Program-made: the position numbers and the translations under genes
Part shown: piece by piece, positions 20,525 to 31,300 of the stretch
How the letters are laid out: every line of letters begins with the position of its first letter
Position numbering within the stretch: position 1 is the first letter of the stretch
Assembly (NCBI GenBank): GCA_009768925.2
Contig: VHIT02000034.1
Location: 62,001-126,000 of the forward strand
Direction of reading: 5' to 3'
DNA length: 64,000 nt
DNA from: Cryptosporidium bovis
Lineage: Eukaryota > Apicomplexa > Conoidasida > Eucoccidiorida > Cryptosporidiidae
Notes under the pieces: generated by a model
Told to the model about the DNA's origin: nothing
The model's database searches: none
Seen by the model: only the letters and a program-made list of their open reading frames with translations

Positions 20525-21231
20525 CCCTTTTTAGTGCTTATTAAGATCACAAATTTCTGAAAACAGTTAAAAATTCCATAAACTTCCGTATTTTCCAGTT
20601 AGTGTACTAGTATTTTCTTAAGCATATATATGTAACAATATTCAAAGCATATTTAAATGCAAAAACATGTAATACATTAACGAATTAGGCGGGAACAGAA
20701 TTCAATACTTATTTAGATTACTGAAAGATTGAATGCTTTTTTGAAAATAAAGAGAAATAAATGTCAGTTTGCAAATAAGTTAGTGGACAGGTTCCGATAT
20801 TTAGTTAATTTAATTTTGTTGAACTTCAATATGATAGTATTAATTATAGGGTCAGAGGTCGAAATTTATTTTAGATCCACAAATTTTTGTTAATGTTATG
20901 TTCAAATAATTATGTGGGAAAGCAATAGTTGGTTTTATTCCCTGAAAAATGAAACAATGCATTTAAAAGTTACATAATTCAATTCAGACAAAGCCTCCAT
21001 TTAAGTGGTTTGCAATGTTAACAAGAGTTAAATCACAATTGTCACATGTATTACTAATATCTCAAAAGATTTAAGACAAGTATCATAAAACATATACTTG
21101 TTTTTTGATTAAATAAAGTAGAGTTACCTGAATAAACATTAAACAAAATGAATATACGTATGTTGAGAAAAAAAACTTAAATTAAAGATAAATGTAAGTT
21201 GTTAGTATATTATAGATCTATAAATACTTTA
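20525..21231. other. Intergenic region, co-directional
   Basis: These 707 AT-rich bases hold the promoter of the ADF-H gene (GGCGGGAA at 20688) and the 3' region of RPC6. No gene was recognised. Confidence 0.5.
20688..20695 (+). promoter_or_regulatory. GGCGGGAA box
   Basis: It lies 164 bp upstream of the ADF-H gene ATG (20524). The octamer is the same as at 6302, 35405, 40327 and 52325. Confidence 0.4.
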
Positions 21232-22386
21232 TTAATCTTCCAAATCATCAGAAACTAAGGTGTTTTTATCTCGAAAATCCAGAGAAGTTGTTTCTAAACT
21301 ACAAATGTAATCATCTATATACTTACAATTTTGTGGGCAGGGAGTAATTTGTGATTTGAAGGACCAAGAACAAGTGGAAAAAATAGGACAAGATAAACAA
21401 GGTACTGTTTCAGCTTCTTCTAATATTGACAAAGAAAAAGGCCACTTTAGAGGCATATACAAAACTTCACTTTGATTTGAATTATTTACTGTATTAATTA
21501 ATGAGCCATTATTACAGATAGATTGATTGTTAATTTGAATTCCAGAAATTGACGAAGATGCTGATATTGAACCTGCATTTAAACCTAGACTTGAAACGGA
21601 ATTGTGATTATATCCTTTCACACATAATATTTTAAGTTCTGAAATAAGTATACTTATAACAGTTTGAAGATCTGAAAGGGATATATTCTTCTTATCTGAA
21701 GATGAATCAATAGACATATCACAGTTTATAAATTCAAGAATTTCGTGAGCAGTGCATTTTCTTCTGCTCTCAAGAAAAGAAATGATCTTTTCTTTAATTA
21801 TATCGACAAAATTCATATCAAATTCACCATTCTCATAAAAAGTACCTCCATCCAATTCCTTTGAAGGTTCTAAAGATGATAATATATACACTTTCCTATT
21901 TTTAACGTGAATACTTTTCACAGGTCTAATTAAATTCCAATCATTACACAGTACTTTCACTGCTCTTTGTACTTGATGTGTTTGCAAACCTGTTATTTTT
22001 CTAATGTCTGCCGTCCATATCCCTTGATTTCCTGCGTCCTCTATTGAGCAAAATACCAAATATTCCTCATTTGATAACTTATTTAACTTAAACGCAACAT
22101 CCTCAGTTCTTAATTGAAAAACTACTTTGTTATTTACTGTACTTAAAAGACCAACCTGTTTATTTCTTTTTACGCAACAAAGTCTTCTTTCAGTAAATAT
22201 ATTTAATACGCGAACTATAGCAGATTTGCTCCATCCTAAAGACTGTAGTGATTCAGGTGTAAGCTCATTGTTGTTCTTGCATCCGTGCATATAAGCCTCT
22301 TGCAGTAAAGATGCGGTTATCTGGGTTTGACTATGAGTTCTTCCTTCCGCATTACCCGTAACTGTTTCTGTATTGCTATTGTTCAT
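21232..22386 (-). CDS. RNA polymerase III subunit RPC6 (POLR3F/RPC34 family)
   Basis: A 384-residue single exon has ATG at 22386. Tandem winged-helix segments are recognisable. The first (about 20-90) includes LQSLGWSKSAIVRVLNIF. The second contains LVFCSIEDAGNQGIWTADIR, which matches the POLR3F 'I.DAGN.GIW..DIR' signature, followed by VKSIHVKNRKVYIL and the conserved GGTFYENGEFDMNFV. The C-terminus carries the Cys-rich iron-sulfur-type motif CLSCPIFSTC followed by CPQNC. RPC6 is part of the Pol III heterotrimer that helps open the promoter and interacts with TFIIIB. An Asn/Ser-rich insertion of about 45 residues precedes the Cys cluster. The length is slightly greater than human (316). Confidence 0.9.
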   Translation of the reverse strand: MNNSNTETVTGNAEGRTHSQTQITASLLQEAYMHGCKNNNELTPESLQSLGWSKSAIVRVLNIFTERRLCCVKRNKQVGLLSTVNNKVVFQLRTEDVAFKLNKLSNEEYLVFCSIEDAGNQGIWTADIRKITGLQTHQVQRAVKVLCNDWNLIRPVKSIHVKNRKVYILSSLEPSKELDGGTFYENGEFDMNFVDIIKEKIISFLESRRKCTAHEILEFINCDMSIDSSSDKKNISLSDLQTVISILISELKILCVKGYNHNSVSSLGLNAGSISASSSISGIQINNQSICNNGSLINTVNNSNQSEVLYMPLKWPFSLSILEEAETVPCLSCPIFSTCSWSFKSQITPCPQNCKYIDDYICSLETTSLDFRDKNTLVSDDLED

Positions 22387-23014
22387 AATAATATTAACTT
22401 GTATATATTTTGTATTAGATACCGCTCCCCTCTCCTTGTTCTATCTGAAGCGGATCTTTATATCTGTATTTCTGAGCTTTAATGAATAGAGGAGAAGTAG
22501 TTTGTTCAAAATAGTTTATTTTTCCATTTATTTATTATTCTTATATTTTTCTAGTCCAACTTTGAATTAGGCGCCAGAATAATGGCTGAAATAATTTTCC
22601 TTTAAAATTTCATGACGAACATATTTTGAATGCTAACTTTACTTAAGTATGAACAAAAGAAATCAAAATAAAAATATATGGAAACCAATACTAAGGCCGA
22701 AACACGTTATAGTAGAAAGATATAGGCTTTGATAGTAAAATAAGCTCTTATTTCAAGTGAAAAGCAAACGATGTGTTATTATAGTACCAACAATAAATGA
22801 TTGAATGTGTACACACTGTATCTATATAAATGAAGGTATATATTTGGATACATAACTAACAGTAACTACTAGTGTTCCTGAATGCATCTATCTAAGAATT
22901 TCTGTGATCTTATTCTGAACTATACTCGTCGCTTCTTATAAGTATGAAACAATTCAAAAATGGTAAGCCAGCTAACTAGTGAATATTTCAGTGTAACTCA
23001 TTTTCTAATTTGAC
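22387..23014. other. Intergenic region, co-directional
   Basis: This region is the RPC6 promoter side; AGGCGCCA is at 22569. An ATG with a GTAAGC donor near 22943-22964 (+) gives a stop immediately after any joining and was not called. Confidence 0.5.
22569..22576. promoter_or_regulatory. AGGCGCCA box
   Basis: A GGCGCC palindromic core lies 183 bp upstream of the RPC6 ATG (22386), a distance similar to the UBE2G1 box. Confidence 0.4.
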
Positions 23015-24565
23015 TCAATCATAGTAAAGTTCAAATTCTTTCGGAGTAGGAACGGATTCAATAATTTTTATCTCATCTCTTTTTATATGTATGTAATTAA
23101 AGATGAATTCCTGACTAAACACACCATCTCTAATTAAATAATCATGGTCATTTTCTAGGAATGACAAAGCTTCAGAGAGTGATTTTGGCAATCCCAACTC
23201 AGAAATTTTACTGCAGTATTTGTGATCACTAGAATTAATATTACAGTCGAAATTAGAATTTGTATTGCAATTTGAAAAACTATTTAATAAAGTATGAGGA
23301 TGAACTTTTCTTTGAATACCCTCAATACCAGCACAAAGTACAGCAGAGAAAGCTAAATAGGGACAGGCAGATGAATCCGGTACTCTGAACTCTATTCTTT
23401 GGGTTTTTGGGTCTAATGAACCAGAGATTGGTATTCTAATAGCAGAATTTCTGTTTCCACCGGCGTAAGAGAGTTTTGTGGGAGTTTCATAACCATTTAC
23501 CAGCCTTTTGTAGCTATTCGTCGTTGGGTTTGTAAAAGCCATAATGGATTTTGTATGAGAAAGTATTCCTCCAATAAAGTAAAGCGCATTATCGGAAAGA
23601 TTGTGAAAACTTGAATCATTATCAAAAAAAATATTCTCATCATTTTTCCATAATGAAATATTTATATGCATTCCACTTCCATTATCATTACTGAGGGGTT
23701 TTGGCATGAAAGTAGCAGTTTTATTATTTTTATGAGCAACTCCTTTAATGATATACCTAGCTGACATTAATGTATCTGCAGATCTAAGTAAAGAGGAACA
23801 GTGGACACCAATCTCATGTTGACATGTAGCCACTTCATGATGATGTTTTTCAACTGGTATACCAATCTTTTCTAATTTTTCAAATATTTCACTTCTTAGG
23901 GAGAGATCCCTGTCTACAGGATATGGGGCGCAATAGTTTTGTTTTAATTGCCTTCTACTTCCTAAGTTTGGTCTTACGTGTGGATGATAAATTGCATCAT
24001 TTCCCGTATTCCAATAAGCTTCATCCCCATCTAAACAGAAAAAACTATGATTCTGAGAATTGCTGTAACTTACTGTTTCAAAAATAAACAACTCTGTCTC
24101 AGGCCCAACCAGACATTTGTCCGCTATTCCAGATCTTGACAACATTTCTTCAGCTCTTTTGGCTATTGATCTAACGCACCCTCTTGACGTCTCCCCTGAA
24201 GGATATTTAACGCTGCAAGACAAATGAAGTGTTTTTTGTGTAAAAAAAGGATCTATCCAACCATCTTCTGTATCTGGTATAACTAACACATCCGAAGAGA
24301 AATCATCAAACTTCATTCCTCTAACTGAGCTTGAATCAACAGCTATTCCTTTTTCTAGGTCCTTTCCTGACTTTATCGTCCTTGAACTCACTGTTATATG
24401 ATGTAGTGACCCAAATGTATCACAAAAAGAGTAGTTAATATATTCTATCTTCTCACTTCTAATCACATCATATAACTCGTCATAATCACTGCATATTATA
24501 ATATTGTTTCCCAATAACTTTCCTTCATTTATGCTCCCAACAAATAGTTTTCTATGTATACTCAT
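23015..24565 (-). CDS. Glutamine synthetase, type I (bacterial type)
   Basis: A 516-residue single exon has ATG at 24565. It makes glutamine from glutamate, ammonia and ATP. Type I hallmarks are visible: the N-terminal beta-grasp (YINYSFCDTFGSLHHIT), the metal-site segment GPETELFIFE, HHHEVATCQHEIG, NDNGSGMHINISL, the glutamate/ATP-site NPTTNSYKRLVNGYE, RNSAIRIP, RIEFRVPDSSACPYLAFSA, and the C-terminal FELYY seen in bacterial GSI. The adenylylation loop (NLYDLP with the target Tyr) of GSI-beta enzymes is absent; an Asn/Ser/Cys-rich stretch replaces it, so bacterial-style adenylylation is unlikely. Eukaryotes usually carry types II or III, so this gene suggests bacterial ancestry. It is divergent from the myosin gene. 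Confidence 0.95.
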   Translation of the reverse strand: MSIHRKLFVGSINEGKLLGNNIIICSDYDELYDVIRSEKIEYINYSFCDTFGSLHHITVSSRTIKSGKDLEKGIAVDSSSVRGMKFDDFSSDVLVIPDTEDGWIDPFFTQKTLHLSCSVKYPSGETSRGCVRSIAKRAEEMLSRSGIADKCLVGPETELFIFETVSYSNSQNHSFFCLDGDEAYWNTGNDAIYHPHVRPNLGSRRQLKQNYCAPYPVDRDLSLRSEIFEKLEKIGIPVEKHHHEVATCQHEIGVHCSSLLRSADTLMSARYIIKGVAHKNNKTATFMPKPLSNDNGSGMHINISLWKNDENIFFDNDSSFHNLSDNALYFIGGILSHTKSIMAFTNPTTNSYKRLVNGYETPTKLSYAGGNRNSAIRIPISGSLDPKTQRIEFRVPDSSACPYLAFSAVLCAGIEGIQRKVHPHTLLNSFSNCNTNSNFDCNINSSDHKYCSKISELGLPKSLSEALSFLENDHDYLIRDGVFSQEFIFNYIHIKRDEIKIIESVPTPKEFELYYD

Positions 24566-25376
24566 GTTAGCTTAAAATAACTTTTATAGCAATAACAATA
24601 GCGACGAGTTTAACAATTATATTTTTCTATAACTATTATTATCGATGTTATTGTCGTTACTATTTCTAATTTGATACCAAATAACTTGCTCTATTTATTT
24701 TGGCCAGTGAATACCCCCATCGGGTTTTTAAATTATACCTTTTTCTTTTTACTGCTTCATTGTATATATTTATACATATATATGTATATATAATTATTTC
24801 CTACTATTTTTTTACTAGTAAAAATTTGTGTATTTCTATTAACCTATATGAGAATTGTCATAAATAACATGTTTAGAGAAAAATTATCTTAGCTTACCTC
24901 TAAAAGCAACACATTTTTAATAATTAAAAAATCAATCATTGTTACTACTGGTTGCTCGGAAAATCCCGTCTGCATGCTCAATGCATTTTTGCTTCCCCGG
25001 GCTATGCCATTAGAGAGAATAAAGGCGCCAAAAAGGATCACTTAATCCCCAGTCTAAATGCATCGGACTTTAATGGGAAAAAGGAATTTAACGTTGAAAT
25101 TCTTTTTTTTTTCCAGAACTGATAATACTGTTTTTTTTTGAATTGTTCGTACATGGTTTATGTATTTGTTATTTTTTTAAACGCAAACAAAATAGCTTTC
25201 CCCTGGATTGGTAAATTAGGAATATAGAAAGTAATTGGAGTCTAATAATAAACAGAAATAGTTAATATTTGAAAAAAATCGGGGTGTGTGACTTTCTTGT
25301 TTTTGATTATTATTCTTTTTCTCCAATTAGTGGAGAAAAGAATAATAACAGTAAGCATTAAACAAGCTTGAAAGAA
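24566..25376. other. Divergent promoter region, GS/myosin
   Basis: This 811-bp region contains AGGCGCCA at 25023, an 18-bp AT-only-core palindrome (TATACATATATATGTATA, 24771-24788) and a donor-like GAG/GTAAGC on the minus strand at about 24895 that might belong to a 5'UTR intron of GS. No protein-coding exon is evident. Confidence 0.5.
25023..25030. promoter_or_regulatory. AGGCGCCA box
   Basis: This E2F-like core lies between divergent GS (458 bp upstream of its ATG) and myosin (347 bp upstream). Confidence 0.4.
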
Positions 25377-28300
25377 ATGAAAAAAACGGTAGATTGTCTT
25401 CAAAATGATGCTCTCAAAAGCAATGGCGAAGGCAATAACAATGTAAAATCAAATAAAATGAGCAGAATAGAAGGTTTGTTCTCCCCAGGATCACTGGTTT
25501 GGATTCCGTGTCAAAAAGATGTATGGAGACAGGGTGTAATTTCAAGAATGGACGAGGAAGCGATATATGTAAAAGTAGACAAAACAATGGATGACGTGAC
25601 ATTGGAAGAAATAGAAGAGGAAGTTAAGTTTAGCATACCAGTAAAGGAGAAAGACAAGGAATTACTAGAAAAAAGTTTGCATTTGAGAGCAGTGGAGCAA
25701 CTATCAGATTATGGAGTTGTTACTCCAGACGATCTTTGCGAACTAACCCATCTTCACCAACCATCAATCCTACATGCCATTAACTCTAGATTTGATCTCG
25801 ATAAAATTTATACATTTACAGGCCCCATTTTGATTGCAGTCAATCCATACAGACATATCAAGGGGTATTACGATGCAGAAATGGTAGAAAAGTTTAGATT
25901 GAATGAGAGTTCGAGTATTCCACACGTTTTTAATATAGCAAACAAGGCTTTTGGGAATTTATGTCTTGAAAGGAAGTCACAAACAATACTTATTAGCGGT
26001 GAATCTGGAGCCGGTAAAACCGAAACAACGAAATTTGTTCTTCAGTTTTTAACTACAGTTGGGTCCTCAAACAGCGTTAATGACCAGACCTACAATGTAG
26101 AAAACAAGGATAGCAATAAAAACGGTGGTGGGTCTTTCATAGAGGAACAAATAATACAGAGCAATCCCCTCTTAGAGGCCTTTGGTAATTCGAGAACACT
26201 GAGAAATAACAATTCGTCTCGTTTTGGAAAATTTATTGAAATATGGTTTTCTAATTTTGAGACAAAACAAGCTGAGTCACATTGTCAAAATAACAAAACT
26301 GTCTTTGATAATGGTTGCAACAACAATAATAGGATTGACAGTAAATACAGAATAGCTAGTGCAAAAATAAACACATACTTACTTGAAAAAGTTAGGGTTT
26401 GTTTTCAACAAAAAGGAGAAAGAAGTTTTCACATATTTTATCAACTTTTTTCCGCATCGAAATACCTCAGATCAAATGAGACTATAGCAAATAGAGGTGA
26501 AAATAAATTTGTATACGAATTTCCCTCAAAAGAAACAGACAAGATATTATTTCCGCTAGGGGAGAGCCAAGAAAAAACTAAAATGCAGGTAGAAAATACC
26601 TCTAAAACCATGAATAAGCAGAAGATGGAGTATATAAAAGAAACACTTCATTCGAGTAAATTGGAAGTGGATCTTTCCGAAATAGAACCAACCAAACAAT
26701 TTAGGTATATAAAAAATGAACACGATTTAGATCCTAAAATTGAAAAAGAAGATCTTGAACAATTTGAAAGAACATTATTTGCAATCTGGACGATGGGAAT
26801 ACCAAATGATGAATTAAATAGTATAATGAAAGTCATAAAGGCAATAATGTTTATAGGAAACGTAAGTTTTAATGAGTCCAGCAGTGAGGCAGCTACTATT
26901 GATGAAGAATCAATGGGTGATTTAGAGACAGCATCTAATTTATTATCAGTCTCAAAGGAGGACCTTATTTTGGGTCTTTGCAACAAGAAGATAACGCTTA
27001 GAGAGGGTGAAATAACAAAAAGTTTGACTAAACTGGAGGCGGAGACCACAAGAGATTCCATTTCCAGAACACTTTACTCATACATATTTAATCACATAGT
27101 TTACCTTGTGAACAGACAAATATCTAAAGAAAGGGACGATATATATAATGACATGAACAATTGTAGCAGTTCTGGAAGATTGTATTGTGGCATTCTTGAT
27201 ATTTTCGGATTTGAGTGTTTCACAAACAACAGTTTTGAACAGTTGTGCATTAATTTTGCAAACGAGAGACTTCAACAAATATTTAACGATTATATTTTTA
27301 AAGTTGAACAAGATCTTTACATACAGGAGAATATACGTTGGGATCCCATAGATTTTCCGGACAACGGGGACTGTGTTCAGCTACTTCAACAAACGAGGCC
27401 ATTGGGAGTGTTTCCAGCAATAGACGAAGAGTGCTTTATACCAAAGGGCTCGAATTCTGGATTGCTAAACAAGCTTATAAAGGAATATGGCACTGGAAAT
27501 AACAGATTTGAGATAGTTAAAAAGAAGCCTGATTGCTTTGTTATAGTTCACTATGCAGGACCGGTACCTTATTGTGTAAATGGGTTTATTGAAAAAAATA
27601 AGGATAAGATATCACAGTACTCAAAAGATATATTATGTAGTTCAAATGATGTATGGATATCGAACCTTTTTAATGAAAATATTGGATGTAGGTCAGAGGA
27701 CAACAAGTGGGAGAAGGATAGAGATAGTAAAACTCAAACAGTTTCAAATAGTGAATTAGGTATATTAAATAAAAAGAATCAGACATTGGGTGCTTCATTT
27801 AGAATACAACTAGGAAAGTTAATATCAAAAATACAGGAAACTACTCCACACTTTATAAGATGCATAAAACCAAATAGCAATAATTCTCCTGATGAATTTG
27901 ATAGAGTTTCTGTCTCCGAACAACTTAAGTATGGTGGAGTCTTGCAGGCAATACAAGTTAGTAGAGCAGGATATCCCGTTAGGTTTCCTCATTTTGAATT
28001 CTTACTGGACTATATTATTTTATTCTCTCCATGTAGTGGAATATCGATACCTATAGAAAGAAACAAAATAGAATATGCTGAAAGAATGTTGATAAAAAGT
28101 TTAAAATCGTCAGGCCACAGTAAAACAGGTGCTTCTAATTTAGACCTTGAATTTGAGAGGCGTAATCTAATAGATGAGCTTCTGTGCTGTCTTTCAGAGG
28201 CAGGGTTCATTTCAAATTTGAGCCAAAATAATGATAGCAAAGATAATAAAAATGATGGGAAGGACCACAATAAACACATTCAAGGATGGGCCGTGGGGAC

Positions 28301-31300
28301 GACGAGAGTTTTTTTGAAAATAGAAACATTTAGAGACCTGGAAAAACTGAGAGTAAAGGTTAGAAATACTGCCTCTACAATAATTCAAAGTGTTTGGAGA
28401 ATGCACAATTGTATGGTAATGAGAAGGATTTTGTTTAGACGCATAGTAACATTGCAAAGTCTCTGGAGAGGAAAATTAGGGAGAATGAGGTACAGAGAAC
28501 TGCTTAAGGAAAAGGCTACACTGGAAATACAAAGAAGAGTAAGAGGATTCTTGGCAAGAAAAAGACTGTTAGAGTTAAAGAGATGCTGTATGCTAATTCA
28601 GAATAGATGGAGACGGTATTTAGGGAAAAAAGAGGAAAACGAGAAATTGTATTTGCTCAGAGTTTGCAAAGTACAAGCTACTATAAAAATGTACATACAA
28701 CGGAAACAATATAGATGTTTGAGAAAAAGTGCATTGAAGGCTCAAAAATTGTGGAGAGGGAAAGTAGCGAGAAGGGAATTTAAAAAGTTAAAAGATGAGA
28801 AGAATGAGTTTAGTCAGATATTTGCAAAGTACCAGGAGGCTTTGGATGAGATACAAAAAATGAAAGCTAATTGTTCTAAATTAGAGGACCAGCTATTCAA
28901 GGCTCTTTCTGAGAGAAATAAGTTAAAAGAAGAAAAAGAGGTCTTAAACAATGAATTAAGTAAAGTTAAAGAAGCTAAAAACTTTGAAAATTCAACAGAA
29001 CATGTAAATATCCATTCTGGTGAAAGAAAAATATTAAACAGGCTTCTGAGACTTTCTTCTTATCCCTTCTCTAAACTCGGGCTTTTGGAGTCAATACCAG
29101 AAGTTTTATTCCCAAGGGGGGAGGAAATAAAGAGAATTACTGAAGAAAGCGGAGGACTGGGAACCCATGAACGTCAAATAGGATTACTTTTTGCAGGAAC
29201 TAGTTATAGTGGAGACAAGGATCTACTTTCAAAATTATTAATTGAAACTAGAACAGGAGAGGTAAATAAGGAAAATACGCTTCAGGTATTCACTATGGAA
29301 CTGACAAATATTCCAGGAGCTCGTGTTATCTCTGAACAAGACTTTTTAAGACCTGATTTAGGTTTTACTGAAGGCAATGTAATTGGCGTTGGAAACTCAG
29401 GTGTGAGGGAGTCAAATATTGGAGAAAGATGGCCTTTAAATATAATGAGCATCTCATGCATAGAAAGTAATGAGATAATGACTCAAGCTGAGAACTTTTT
29501 AACAAGAGCAAGGGTGGCTGTATTAGTATATGATGTTTCAAATTTAGATTCTTTTCTGAGACTATTAGGTAGTTCCACTAATAATACTAGTGAAAGCGGT
29601 GAAAGTAACATAAATAACAGAAATGGAATACTGTACAAGGCTCTTAAAAGTGGATGTAAAGTGATTCTATTCGGCAATTTAAGTAATGTCATATACAAAT
29701 CTGCTCCCATTCAAGTTAATGTTGAGCAGGTAAGAAAATTGTCCTGTGAACATGATGTTATTACTATTGAATCTGATTCTATTTCTTGTTTAATTTACTC
29801 AATAGTAGGAATCTTAAATGTGAGAACACATAAAGATTTGGTAATGCGAGACACCTCAAAATCTTCCTTAATGGAAAACAAAGCAGGGATTAACATGGGA
29901 GAAGGAACGGGAAGCGAGATTGACAGCGGTGCATATGATGGTTATTTGGAAAGAAACTCAACTATTAGACAAAATAGCAACAGCTCGTTGTTTTCAAAGT
30001 TTAATGATGGTATAAGAGCATTTGGACTAAGAATTCCAAGATTTTCAACTGGGAAACAAACGTTAGAAAAAAGTGAATTTTTATTACCTACATTGGACAT
30101 ATCAGAGGCTCCTGATAGATCTTTATTGGAAAAGGGTAGTGGAATTTCTCCTGTTATTAACATTAAAGACGAGCAAAATAGCTCCGTTACTCATATTTTA
30201 TTCTGTAGAGACGTACCAAGCGAACCATACATTATGTTATTGGTTGCTAGAAAGAACGGCGTTATACACGCTTATTATTGCTATAAAACTAGATATGAAG
30301 GAATGGACGGAGAAAACTCAACTACTAGTGAATGGTCCGGGAGAGTAGAGGAAGCTTATTCAAGAAAAGCACACAATCGCGCAATTACCTCCTTGGCTCT
30401 TTCTCCAGATGAGTCAGAATTTTTGTCTACATCTATTGATATGACAGTAAGAAGATTTTTGACTACAACAGGTCATGCAATTAGCCTTTTTTCTGATAAT
30501 TCACCGGTTTTGGTGGGATCTTATCTTCCATTCTTACCTTCACTATTTATAGTATCTTCCTCAAAACCACTACTTAGAATAGTAAACGTTGACGTTGGTG
30601 TTGCTCAAAAAATAAAAACAGATTCAACTATAAGAGCACTTTGTTTCGACAGCACTGGTATATATTGCTTTGCTGCCTGTAAAGAGGGAAGAATATATGT
30701 CTTACTTAATGTTGCCATTAAATCTAGTTCAAGGTCAACGGAGACAGACTTTAGATTTACAGACAAAAGAGGAATGCAGGTCTGTAGTAGAGCAATTACG
30801 AACATGCTTTATGTTCATGGAGCCTCAGATTATGCATCGATAAGGAGAACATATGCTAATGGAGCAATTTTCTGCGGAAATACTGAAGTGAGTGGCAACA
30901 ACACTAATAATAGCAATTCAGGTGGTGGTTCTAGTAGTGGAATTGGAATTAGAGGTTACAACAGTCTTTTGCCAGTACTTGTTGTAAATGCTGCAGATTC
31001 AAGTATAACGATAATAGACATTCGTCTTCAAGCTCCAACAGGACAAATAGATGTATCTAATGTTCCACATGTTGTTTTACAAGTCAGATTTAGAATATCT
31101 AATCCACACTCATTAATGCCCTTGAGATCATGCTTTACATCGGTGAATGGGCTTTGGATTGCCTCAGCTGCTGAAGATAGCTCTGTAAGGGTATTTCAAC
31201 TATATAACGAGTCTTGCGAGAAAGAAAGCACGGTACTCTCCGGTCATTCAGCTCCTGTCATTAGTACTGCTGTCAATGCTTCAAGCACAATATTAGCAAG

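Noticed and set aside
22944-22995. Short ATG + GTAAGC intron-like structure on the plus strand before GS 3' end
   Set aside because: Joining to the TTTCAG acceptor gives a stop after seven codons.
24771-24788. 18-bp palindrome TATACATATATATGTATA
   Set aside because: Almost entirely alternating AT; expected by chance in this AT-rich region.
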